From NCBI GenBank assembly GCA_003439945.1, contig QVRM01005654.1, positions 204,109-268,108 on the forward strand: a stretch of DNA of 64,000 nt, in the 5' to 3' direction. Both the position numbers and the translations under genes were made by a program. This DNA is from Dermanyssus gallinae (lineage: Eukaryota; Arthropoda; Arachnida; Mesostigmata; Dermanyssidae). The notes beneath the pieces were generated by a model, which did not search any database, was not told where the DNA came from, and was given only the letters and a program-made list of their open reading frames with translations. Shown here piece by piece: positions 11,337-20,192 of the stretch; the first letter of the stretch is position 1; every line of letters begins with the position of its first letter.

Positions 11337-11807
11337 ATGCAGTTCTACTCGATCAAAATGTACGTTATTCTTGCGTACATTCTAGCGCTAATGCAACGGG
11401 AAGTGGTTTGCCAACACATTTGGCCCTTTTTCTCGGGACCGTATGCACTTGAAGCTGCCTTCCGAGTGGCCGCCTTTTACCTTGGAACAGCCGTTTACAT
11501 TCTCTCTGGCGTGCATACGGGCCATAGACGGTTCACGAAGCACAGTAAGTCGGAGTTTGAACAAATAATTGAAGTGCTGGACGTCCCTGAGGACATGTAC
11601 CAACAGAAACTTTGCGGGATCCGTCAGCGTCAGAGGACCAAGACCAGACCCCTCCGACGAACTGGAAAAGTCAGAGTATGTACCGGTTGTATTTCTGGAG
11701 ACTCGGTCCTCGGTCATCGTCGTATGGAAATTCCCGCCATGCCACCTCCTCTCCCCAAGTTGGCACTAGAGCGTTCGTGGTCTTCGCAAAGCACCAACGC
11801 ATCGTGA
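11337..11807 (+). CDS. U1 small membrane protein, copy 2 (open frame)
   Basis: 156 codons starting MQFYSIKMYVILAYILALMQ. It has a hydrophobic start, a second hydrophobic region (AAFRVAAFYLGTAVYILSG), an acidic segment (EQIIEVLDVPEDMYQQKL) and a basic stretch (IRQRQRTKTRPLRRTGKV). A conserved GTATGT at about 11677, immediately after the basic stretch, matches the splice donor of the related two-exon gene at 16674, so the residues after KVR may really be intron. The start codon is next to sequence also found upstream of U1 copy 1. I do not recognise the family; a two-pass membrane protein is inferred. Confidence 0.5.
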   Translation: MQFYSIKMYVILAYILALMQREVVCQHIWPFFSGPYALEAAFRVAAFYLGTAVYILSGVHTGHRRFTKHSKSEFEQIIEVLDVPEDMYQQKLCGIRQRQRTKTRPLRRTGKVRVCTGCISGDSVLGHRRMEIPAMPPPLPKLALERSWSSQSTNAS

Positions 11808-11908
11808 CCGGAATCCTCGACGAGCAGATAAATAGTCCCGTCCAACGCAGTTGAACTCCAAAATCGATCGCGTTCTCTCGTACTATCTTTAGTAAATCTA
11901 GTGCTTGC
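11684..11908 (+). promoter_or_regulatory. Shared promoter/leader module, copy c
   Basis: Repeats the module of 9754 with ATAAATA at 11828-11834 and GCAGTTGAACTCC downstream; it leads into the second SDR segment. Its upstream part overlaps the 3' end of the U1 open frame, as expected if that end is intronic. Confidence 0.5.
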
Positions 11909-12220
11909 TTTACTCCTGCTTTGGAACCTATGGAAGTGAACCGAGCTTCTTCCCGAGTGTCATCGCTGGACCCGGCACGCCGACGAAGCTTTGCGTGAGG
12001 AGACGACGGTGAAAGATTCGACCGATCGGCACCATCAATACAGACCGAACACCCACAAAAAGTTCTCAACACACGCGACGGCAGTGACGACCGTCATCGT
12101 GGTGGTAGTGGTCGAAGTCGTATTAGTTAGAGCAGTCATCGTAGTAAGATGTGCCACGAAGCGCCCCGTCGCACGACCCCGGCGTTCGGCCCGAGGGGGG
12201 TCGAGACGCTGAAGTCCAAG

Positions 12221-12799
12221 ATGTCGGTGAGCTTTGCCGCGTTGGCGTCTTTGATTGGCGCCTATGTGAACTTTGGGATCGTTCTGGCAGCGACCAGATT
12301 CGTGCTCGGCTGTCTCGCGTTCATGTGGTACCTGTTTGCGAGTTTTGTGCTCGACAAGCTGTTCAAGCGTTGGCGCCCCAAGGATATCCGCGGCGATGTG
12401 GCTCTCGTCACCAGCGGAGGCAGCGGGATCGGTCGCCTGCTCTGTCTCGAACTGGCTCGCCGCGGAGCGCGAATTGTCGTCTGGGATTTGAACCTGAACG
12501 GCGCACAAGAAACGGCTCAACTCGTTCAAGATGAAGGAGGTTCGGCATTCGCCTACGTGTGTGACGTTTCGAGTGCGGCCGCGGTAACCTCGATGGCCGA
12601 AAAAGTACGAAACGAGGTCGGCCGCGTTTCGATCCTCATCAACATCGTATCGATGAAATCGCTGATGACTATCGGCCAACTAATGAACACAACGATCCTT
12701 GCGAATACTCGGTTTTTCGTGGACAACAAATTGGTTAAGTGGCTACGCGACCGCGGAGTCCCTTCGAGGCTCACACATAGGGACATAGGGCGTCGGTGA
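12221..12799 (+). CDS. Chimeric ORF: SDR N-half fused in frame to the KWLRD module
   Basis: 192 codons from the SDR-type start MSVSFAALAS. The Rossmann half is as in copy 1, but the glycine motif is altered (VTSGGSGIG for VTGGGSGIG) and nine bases are missing, removing NAG from INNAGIV. At ILINIVSMKSL the frame passes directly into MTIGQLMNTTILANTR and FFVDNKLVKWLRDRG, the C-terminal part of the gene at 17191-17574, and stops at 12799. The same junction occurs in the broken copy at 43805-43945, so the fusion predates duplication. With the NAG motif and catalytic tetrad gone, dehydrogenase activity is unlikely. Confidence 0.6.
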   Translation: MSVSFAALASLIGAYVNFGIVLAATRFVLGCLAFMWYLFASFVLDKLFKRWRPKDIRGDVALVTSGGSGIGRLLCLELARRGARIVVWDLNLNGAQETAQLVQDEGGSAFAYVCDVSSAAAVTSMAEKVRNEVGRVSILINIVSMKSLMTIGQLMNTTILANTRFFVDNKLVKWLRDRGVPSRLTHRDIGRR

Positions 12800-12828
12800 C
12801 TAAAATTAGATGCAATCACATAGGTAAC

Positions 12829-12970
12829 AGCAAATCTGGCGATTACATGCCGGTTCTCATAACTGCAGGCTCGCCACAAATCCGACGTCATTGCTTTCGT
12901 TTCATAAACGATGGTCGATGTCGGCCATTTTATTTTCATCCCTATCATCTATTATAACTAGTCCCACTTG
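12829..12970 (-). pseudogene. Inverted LINE ORF2 fragment
   Basis: The minus strand reads KMADIDHRL in one frame and SDLWRACSYENRHVIARFAV in another, matching the segment just before the C-terminal Cys/His tail of the LINEs here (compare KMAEIDPHF and NRHMTTRFAVHG at 19690-19800). It breaks exactly where the plus-strand fragment at 13087 begins, so together they look like one insertion with an inverted 5' part. Confidence 0.6.
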
Positions 12971-13086
12971 CGTACTACGTATTAAAACCAGAAAAACGTT
13001 TGTGCCGACAGCGATACATGCTATCCCTAACCTATCATATATTGGGTACGTGTGCCATATATACATATACAATAAACAAGCAACAT

Positions 13087-13305
13087 CCCACGGATTTCAT
13101 AACGTTCTGTGCAACGTGAAGGGCTTCCATGAACCACAAGACGAATGTCGATGCAAAGAATGCTGGAGTAAATGTGATAAATACTACGCCGCGGTTTGTC
13201 CGGCGGTTCGGTCCATAGCAGAACTGGTAAAACGCTAGATCGATTGTAGTGTCGAAAAAACTAAAATGTAACATAAACACACTTACCCAGCACGGGTGTT
13301 AATAA
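13087..13305 (+). mobile_element. 5'-truncated LINE: C-terminal Cys/His tail plus 3' UTR
   Basis: The frame ending at 13238 reads HGFHNVLCNVKGFHEPQDEC, then RCKECWSKCDKYYAAVCPAV, then a stop. Its 3' UTR ends with ACCCAGCACGGGTGTTAATAAAT, a small hairpin and tail shared with other LINEs here. It is flanked by an imperfect 16-bp duplication (aataaacaagcaacat at 13071-13086, aataaacaagcagcat at 13306-13321), placing it inside repeat B. Confidence 0.8.
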
Positions 13306-14838
13306 ATAAACAAGCAGCATAACATATGTAACAAACATAATACGTAAATACATGGATTAGCACTCGATTATTATTACAACATCGAGTGCAACATGATTTA
13401 AAAATAAACTATTGCAGTTCAGTAGTACATCTTGAGCATTCATTAAGATATATATATATATATATAATCGTACTAATGTAGACAGGATTGTACAACGTTA
13501 ATACAATACTTCGTTATACCGTGCGTATAATAAGCACGAGCCAATCGCTAGAAATGATATTACTCATATTTCCTTATTCTCATTCGGTTCAATGTACATG
13601 CATATATAACAATGCACTTCAATAAGTCCAAGACACTTTACGCGTCTGTCCTGTAAGTTATATGTATCAGGGTAGTCAGGTTAAAAGCCAAAGGGCCGGC
13701 GCTGACTGCATGGTAATATCTGATGTGTAACAGAAAGGGGAATGGCGGAATTCGAATGGCAGACACAAAAGGCATTAGATTAATCGGTTTAGGTTGTTCA
13801 GGAAAGGCCTAAAACTACTTTGAGGAACTTTGCTTTCACCGTATCAAGGATGCTAAGCGGACAATCAACCTGTGTAAGGTTTTAAGCGCTCTACTCAAGT
13901 GGAACTTCGTGGTGGTGTAAAGACATTGTATAGTAGGTTCTTGAAATGATTGACCCACCTATTGTCTTTTATGAATGAGTTTGGCTTTGGCCAATTTGAC
14001 AGGAGGAGCCAGGCTTTCTTGGCACTAATGTCTATTACGTGTACTCACTGATGTTGCTCATAGCACTGCTTTTCTCTCCCGCTTAATAGTTTTGAATGCG
14101 CGCCTCATTTGTGCAAATGCAGTTTATGTGAGCTGAAGTCTGTGCAGCTACAAATGACACGTTTCACCGCTTTACATTATTGGTTACAAAAAGCTTTGTG
14201 CCTTTATTGTTTCATGTTTCTTTTTGTATTTGCCGATCTATATATAGCTAATTGTATGGTTTTATCACTACTATTTATATCACCGCCACTTTGCATCAGC
14301 TCTACTGTTAGCACTAAAGACCTGGTAGGTGCGATGCTTGCATGAGCGCAAGATAGTTTAAGTACGACTTTCGGTACGCTGAAGGTGTTGCCCAAATGGA
14401 GTATACTACAATTACCGGCTGCAACGTTAAGGACAACACAACACCAACAGCGCTAGAACCATACCAACTTATATATGTTCCTTCTGTACAATCGCTTTCG
14501 GTTTGCAAACCTTACTCTTGTGAGCCAGCCTTACCTGTACTGTGTTGGCTGACACTGTCCTTTAGGTCGCGGTCTGCATCTGTATCGATTATATTGTGTT
14601 TTTCTGGTCGGCTGACACTGTCCTTTAGGTCGCGGTCTGCATCTGTATCGATTATATTGTGTTTTTCTGTTTCAGTACAGAGTCTTGTGCAATCCCCAAG
14701 TCTTAAATTATAGCGATTACATGTCCTTCTTTTATGTAAAGAATATTACACCATCTTCCAGTATTGTTATTGTAATTATATTACATTAAATGTGTTCATT
14801 AAGTCTCGAAAAAGGCATTCGTTCCATCAATCCCGAAC

Positions 14839-15535
14839 ACTGAAATACAACATTGAATTTATTCAATAATTGCACATTTGCACACTGAGGCAGTGCCCGC
14901 CTAAAAAAATAATTTAAAATCGCCTCCCGGGGAGTTCGCCTGCTCCTCCTCCGCGACGGACCCAGCTCTTGTGGTCCCGGTGCGCCCGGAAGACCCGTAG
15001 GGTACCCTGCATGGCCAGGACGGTCAGGTCGATCAGGTTTTTCTTCGATAACCCGAGAGTCAGGAGATCCTTCACCGACTCGGGCTCCCATACACCGGTC
15101 ATCGACACGGTGATGGACCCGAATCGGTGGGGAAGCGAGCTGGGAAGTTGATCCCTGACCCCGGGTATATCGTATTTCCTGATCTTATCCCGTCTGGCCA
15201 ATGCAATGTCTCTTGAGGGGCCGCAGACCTCGGCGTCCAAGACCCAGACCCTCGTAGGTGTTGTTATGACGAGGTCTGGTCTCCGAGCCGGTGCGGCGGG
15301 TCTTCGGAAGGTGCGCTCTCGTTCCACCTGCATTCCTTTAGCACGGAGTAGGCGGGTGACTCGCTCACATATGTCATCGTGGCGCTTGATTATAGGGCGA
15401 TGGGTGTGATCGCACACTTGAGCGATGTGGGCCAGCGTCTCGACAGCGTTGCACCCATGACGACAAAATTTGTCGTACCCGGGGCGACCCCTTGCGAGTC
15501 TGACACGCGTTGGTAGTGCGTTGATCCTTAACTTA
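14839..15535 (-). mobile_element. 5'-truncated RLE-type (R2-like) LINE fragment
   Basis: Minus strand. The frame 14914-15417, continued upstream, reads FCRHGCNAVETLAHIAQVC (CCHC knuckle), then RRPDLVITTPTRVWVLDAEV (PD...D of the restriction-like endonuclease) and ARRDKIRKYD. RT is absent. It interrupts repeat B between sequence equivalent to 2130 and 2145. It differs from the element at 4107, so a second RLE family is present. Confidence 0.8.
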
Positions 15536-16649
15536 AAGAATATGTTGTAAAGACGCTAGCTTAACACTCAGAGACGTAAACTCTAAGAAAAATTCTACAG
15601 AAGCACCACTACGCCTATCACTTCTTTTCAGGGGCCTTCCAAACTTCTTGCCGTCAGAACTTCACAGCATTTGTCTTTGACACGTAAATCGTTAAATCGT
15701 TGTGCTCTCTGTACGTCTCCAGCATCATCAGAGCCCTATTTACATCCATAAACACTCTACCATATATATATATATATATATCACGAGGTCACACTTATAA
15801 GGAGTTATGCGAACGCAGGAAGGACTGAGAATAGGAGCGAGCAAAAACGCTCACTATAGGGATAGCCGGTGTTTTGCAGAAAATATCGGTATTCCTAAAT
15901 CTAGGGTGGCCGAGTTAGCTTTCAGACTAGATATCAGTACTCGCAAAACTCGTGGGTTTACGCTCGGAGCGACTAGCCTCTCAATGACGATCTTCTTGCA
16001 AGCAGTTTGAAACGCTGCCTTGTAGTCTACAAATACAGCGTACACTGCTTGGTGCTCGGCGGTGACCGAGTATTTCACGTCGTCCAAAGGCTTCGAGCAT
16101 CTCGCGAGAAGCCGGCGCGCCAGAAGACATGATAAAATCTTGTAGATGCAATTTACCTTTAGAATGCCTCGCCAAGACTATGAACAAAGCATTCCGACCA
16201 GGTTGCTGAAATGTCACCTGTTTCTAAGCGCTTGTTAAATAGTGCCGTCCGAAGAAGCTATAGGAGAATCGCCGAATTATACGTTTATTCTGTACAAGGC
16301 CGGGTCCAAAAGCCTTTTTACTCTGCAATTTTTCAATCGCACTTTGAACTTTCATAGAAGGTAATGGACCATCTATCTTTTGGGATACGTCCGTGTTCGT
16401 CCGATAATTTACACAATATTGGTATTATATCGGGTGTTACTCGGGACTTGCCAGTTCGTGTTGTTGCCGTTGTCGAGTTCCTCCATTCGATGTGCGCACG
16501 TCACTGTGTTGACTGGTGGAATTGAAACGAAGGCTGCATGCATATTATCACTTTTTTAGATGAGGCTGGCATTGCTAGTGTGTATGCTACTGGTGTTGTG
16601 ATGACTGTTTGATTGGATTATGGTTAGGTGATTTCATGAGGCTACTTGT

Positions 16650-17574
16650 TCCAGTGACCAGTGACGAATAGTCTCGTTTGATCGCAGTTGAACTCCAAGT
16701 TTGCTCGCGTTTACTTGTGCTATCTCTAGTTAATCTAGTGCTTGTTTTACACAGCCACCGCAGTCATGCGGCTGCACTCTATCAAATTCTTCATTATTAT
16801 TATTGTCTATATTCTGGCGCTAATGCAGTCAGAAGCATGCCTTCAAAGCTAAGGCCAGACCCCTCCGATGAACTGGAGAAGTCTGGGTATGTAATTTTTA
16901 TATGCTAACAGACTCCTTTTTTTCCAAGAGAAAAAGAAATGGTAAGATGAGGGTACACTCTGTATGATTTGACTAACATTGTAAACATAGAAATGTTTCT
17001 GTAATATATAACCCTAACTGGCGCAGAGAAGTTTCTATAATAGTGAGCTCTTGGATCCTTTTGTTTCGGAAACGTGTGTGAGCAAACTTTCTGTTGGCTA
17101 GCGTTGTATGATGACATCTTTTACGTTTATTAGCAATGACATCATCTTTGCCTGTTATCTTATAATCCTTTTTTTGTCCTCCTTCCTCAGATGCCTATGA
17201 TCCGTCCTGCGCCAGAAGCTCCACGGCAGGATAGCACACCGGACAAGCCGAAATGCTTGTTATCCTGGCTGCCTCGACTAAGAATCGGGAAGAAAGCGGG
17301 ACCCTGTAACAACCTTAGATCGTGCAACTCCGCACCCCGAAAGCGTTGTTTCTGCATGACCAAAACAACAACCAAAGCGCCAGGTTATGTCGATGCAATC
17401 AGTTTTATGTATCCTAACTACCTGTCGTGGAAAGTTGTGCCGATGACTATCGGCCAACTAGAAAACACAACGTTTCCCGCAAGTACTCGTTTTTTCGTAG
17501 ACAACAGATTAGTTAAGTGGCTACGCGACCACGGAGTCCGGTCGAGGTTCACACGGTTTCTGGGGCGCCGGTGA
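16650..17574 (+). pseudogene. Two-exon U1 / KWLRD gene relative
   Basis: A leader like the shared module (GCAGTTGAACTCC at about 16684, AATCTAGTGCTTG) precedes ATG at 16766 and a hydrophobic start, MRLHSIKFFIIIIVYILALM, homologous to U1. The middle of U1 is deleted. A donor GGGTATGTAA lies at 16887, and an intron of about 304 bp ends in a T-rich tract and TTCCTCAG at 17190. Exon 2 opens ATGCCTATG and is coding to 17574. In the U1 phase the exon junction is in frame with exon 2, but the deletion, a TAA and a CGA-to-TGA change now break exon 1. The structure shows U1 and KWLRD were once one spliced gene. Confidence 0.55.
17191..17574 (+). CDS. KWLRD-module exon, intact open frame
   Basis: 127 codons. 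Basic, Cys-containing N-terminal part (PRKRCFCMTKTTTKAPGYV), then DAISFMYPNYLSWKVVPMTI, NTTFPASTRFFVDNRLVKWL and RDHGVRSRFTRFLGRR. It is the only copy here with the whole module in one frame; copies in repeat B (8472, 42655, 57912, and the split one at 46386/53369) are shifted after the FPAN segment. It directly follows a splice acceptor. I do not recognise the family and assign no function. Confidence 0.5.
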   Translation: MPMIRPAPEAPRQDSTPDKPKCLLSWLPRLRIGKKAGPCNNLRSCNSAPRKRCFCMTKTTTKAPGYVDAISFMYPNYLSWKVVPMTIGQLENTTFPASTRFFVDNRLVKWLRDHGVRSRFTRFLGRR

Positions 17575-17817
17575 TTTCAAATATGTAGACACTTAGGTAG
17601 CAGTAAATGTATTTGTAATACGATAACAAAATAGGTAATTAATATAAACATGAATACATAAGTTAGTAATTTAGTGCACATAATAGGTAATACAAAATAT
17701 AGATGGTTATAAATAAATTATGTACAGCATAATCTGATAATAAACGAAAACAGTCAAATCAATAATACGTTTCAACATATACATATTGAGTGTTTATTCA
17801 TATAACATTGACTGCAT

Positions 17818-17818
<1 letters not shown>
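17575..17818. other. AT-rich sequence, distant relative of repeat B
   Basis: Resembles the B stretch that follows the module in the reverse copies (TATTTGTAATA, AACATAGGTA type words) and ends in a (TA)n tract at 17819-17844. No coding potential seen. Confidence 0.4.
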
Positions 17819-17844
<26 letters not shown>

Positions 17845-17849
<5 letters not shown>

Positions 17850-20035
17850 TCTGTCGAGAGCACTTAAAGCAGACCGCCTACAAGAAGCCGTAGAAGTTCT
17901 CGGCACCGAAAGAGCAGAGCAAGATGTAGAAAGCTACAATGAACTGCTCACGCGAGCACTCAAAGCATGCGCAGAGCATGTGAAATGGAGAAGAGAAAGG
18001 AGTTGGTGGACTCCGGAATGTAACCAAGCGAACGCCATTCACTACCAAGCAAAGGTGCTGAAACGCATGAGGCCGGAAATGAGACTTCTATTGGCAACGA
18101 CGAGGTCCATTTACCGACGAACTCTGCGGAATGCTAAAAGGCAACACGAGCAATAACTGGAGACTCGACTGCTTCAGAAGACCGAACAAAATCCATATTT
18201 GTGGCTCCGTAACACTTCGGAGGGGAGGTCTGCATGTCCAGTTGAAAGCGATGCACTCTATGGCCACTTTAAATCGATCCTCAGCTCACATGACACAGTG
18301 CCAAGGGCAGTGCCTACTCTCATGTCGGTCTGGTCAGAAGAGGATCTGAAATGGAGAACTCAACTGGACGAATACTTCGCCGTCCAAGAAGTGGCGGAGG
18401 CACTGCGTCAACTCCCGAGAAACAAAGCACCTGGGCCAGATGGCATCTGTAATGAGCATCTGCAGCAGGCAGCCACAATGACCGCACACTGGACCGCGCT
18501 TTTTAATAGGTGCATTTACAACGGTCGACTACCATCAGCGTGGAGACAGTGCGTTATGGCACTTATTCCAAAGGGCAAGAGGCCGCGGACCGAGCCCTCT
18601 TCTTGGCGGGGCATTGCCAAGAAAAGCTGCGCTTACAAACTGCTTGCAAGCCTCCTAGCCGCTCGTCTAACGTCGTTCATCGAATACAAAAAGGCATTAC
18701 CAGACGAACAACATGGCTTTCGTGCGCAGAGGTCAACACTAACTGCATGTGCAATCCTCCTTGCAGATATAGAGCAAACCCTGTCACGAAAGGGACTGTT
18801 TTCATACAGCGTATTTGTGGATTTCCGAGCCGCGTTTGATTCAGGCTCAAGAACTCGAGTCCTGCTTAAACTCGCCGAAATCGGGGTCCCAATACGGATG
18901 CTGACATTGATGAAGGACGTGCTACAATCCAATCAGATCATCTTGGACGACGGTGTAGCGGAGCACCCAAGCATAGAACAAACGACAGGCTTTGCCCAAG
19001 GCGATAATCTCAGCCCTTTGCTTTTTTGTTTACTGGTAGCCGATTTACCAACACGTTTACAGACCCGACACCCAGCTGTCAAGATAATTATGTATGCCGA
19101 CGATCTAGTACTCTACAGTAGCAGCAGATACCATCTGCAACAGGCGCTGACCACTTTGTCGGCATACGTGAACGTAGTAGGCCTTAAAATAAATATGCAG
19201 AAGACAGAAGCTATGAAGTTCAGGCACGCGGGCAGGCTGGCCGTGACCGATACACTTAGGTTAAATCGACAAGACCTGAACTATGTAAATAAGTTCACAT
19301 ATCTCGGTATCACAGTGACCCCCTCAGCCAAGACCTTCGCTGCACATTTAGAGGAGAGGTCTCGAAAAGCCTTGATTGCGGCGACAACCCTTAAGAAGCC
19401 CTAGATGCTCTCAATTAAGGCAGCGCTAGCTCTATTTGATATGAAAATAGCGCCAATTGCATCATACGGGATCCAGCTTGTATGGGCAAAACTAAGCTCG
19501 ACTCAACTTGGTGCTCTCGATCGTGTGAAACCAGCTTATCTGAAGCGGGTACTAGGTTTACATACGTCAGCATACAACCGCCTCACGTATTTGCTGTGCG
19601 ATGCTCCACTATTCGTGGAACAGGTCAAAAAACAGTTTGCGCTTCCAGACACCCCTGCATACAGCGAGTTCATACGGCGATATGAAGACAAAATGGCAGA
19701 GATCGATCCACATTTTTATATGACAGATGCAATGGTTAGGTCAGAATGGAAGGGCACGAGCAGGACAAACAGGCACATGACCACCCGTTTCGCTGTGCAC
19801 GGTTTTCATCACCTTCTATGTCAGAAAGACGCTTGCCATGAACCCTGTGACACATGTGTTTGTAAATATTGTTATGGTATATGCGTAAGATATCATGGCA
19901 GTGAGTGTAATGCAATCCCCTCTCTAACAAAGCTGGCACTGAACGATTTCTAATATTAATATCATTACGAGACTGTAGTGATATCAATCGTACTATTGTA
20001 TATTTTACCCAATCTGGTGTGTAAATAAATCATGT
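17845..20035 (+). mobile_element. 5'-truncated APE-type LINE (PHD-LINE group)
   Basis: Starts directly after a (TA)n tract and ends near 20035 with TTTACCCAATCTGGTGTGTAAATAAAT-type 3' end (hairpin plus tail). Only the end of ORF2 is present: the EN-RT linker, RT and the Cys/His tail. No target duplication could be separated from the flanking (TA)n on either side. Confidence 0.85.
17848..19953 (+). pseudogene. LINE ORF2 remnant: RT and Cys/His tail, two in-frame stops
   Basis: One phase runs throughout, broken by TAA at 18154 and TAG at 19402. RT blocks in order: NKAPGPDGICNEHL, LIPKGKRPRTEPSSWRGIAK, DEQHGFRAQRSTLTAC, FSYSVFVDFRAAFDSGSR (motif A), QTTGFAQGDNLSPLLF (motif B), MYADDLVLYS (motif C) and LKINMQKTEAMKF (motif D). 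The end is HGFHHLLCQKDACHEPCDTC then VCKYCYGICVRYHGSEC. Catalytic Asp residues are present, but the enzyme is incomplete because the endonuclease is missing. Confidence 0.85.
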
Positions 20036-20045
20036 TGTTGATTCG

Positions 20046-20048
<3 letters not shown>

Positions 20049-20091
<43 letters not shown>
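20049..20091. repeat. (TA)n microsatellite left of the gypsy element
   Basis: About 43 bp of alternating A/T between the LINE 3' end and the gypsy 5' LTR. The other side of the gypsy element (27868-27923) is also (TA)n, so the element inserted into such a tract. Confidence 0.95.
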
Positions 20092-20095
<4 letters not shown>

Positions 20096-20113
20096 AGGTA
20101 CAGGGATATAATA
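20092..20113 (+). repeat. 5' LTR, first 22 bp
   Basis: Matches the first 22 bases of the 3' LTR (27561 onward), ending GATATAATA, where the nested LINE begins. A similar GATATA lies at the other LINE border (about 24536), consistent with a short target duplication. Confidence 0.75.
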
Positions 20114-20192
20114 ATTATTATTTATTTAAAATGCACTCTGTTGGGGTATGTAAATACGAACATGGTATATATAACAAACATGGTAAAATTAG

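Larger units (their letters stand above)
9754..12799 (+). repeat. Tandem cassette U1 / SDR, period about 1350 bp
   Basis: The order is promoter a, U1 copy 1, promoter b, SDR copy 1, U1 copy 2, promoter c, SDR copy 2, KWLRD tail. The SDR starts at 10871 and 12221 are 1350 bp apart and the 5' parts are almost identical by eye. A third, inverted and broken version lies at 43805-45470. Repetition with host-like gene segments suggests capture and amplification by a mobile or segmental process. Confidence 0.8.
12971..16440 (-). repeat. Composite repeat B, copy 3 (reverse, old)
   Basis: More diverged reverse copy. It keeps the empty R1 site (about 14005), the relic RT (about 15640-16400, with VYAVFVDYKAAFQTACKK) and short (TA)n tracts near 13450 and 15765. 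A 60-bp stretch is tandemly doubled at about 14540-14665 (GTCGGCTGACACTGTCC type). Two younger elements sit in it (13087-13305 and 14839-15535). The copy ends near 16440; 16441-16650 shows nothing I recognise. Confidence 0.8.

Noticed and set aside
14431..14700. A short tandem duplication (GACACTGTCCTTTAGGTCGCGGTC type) looked like a CRISPR-like or satellite repeat.
   Set aside because: Only two units of about 60 bp with no regular spacers; it is a local duplication in an old B copy.
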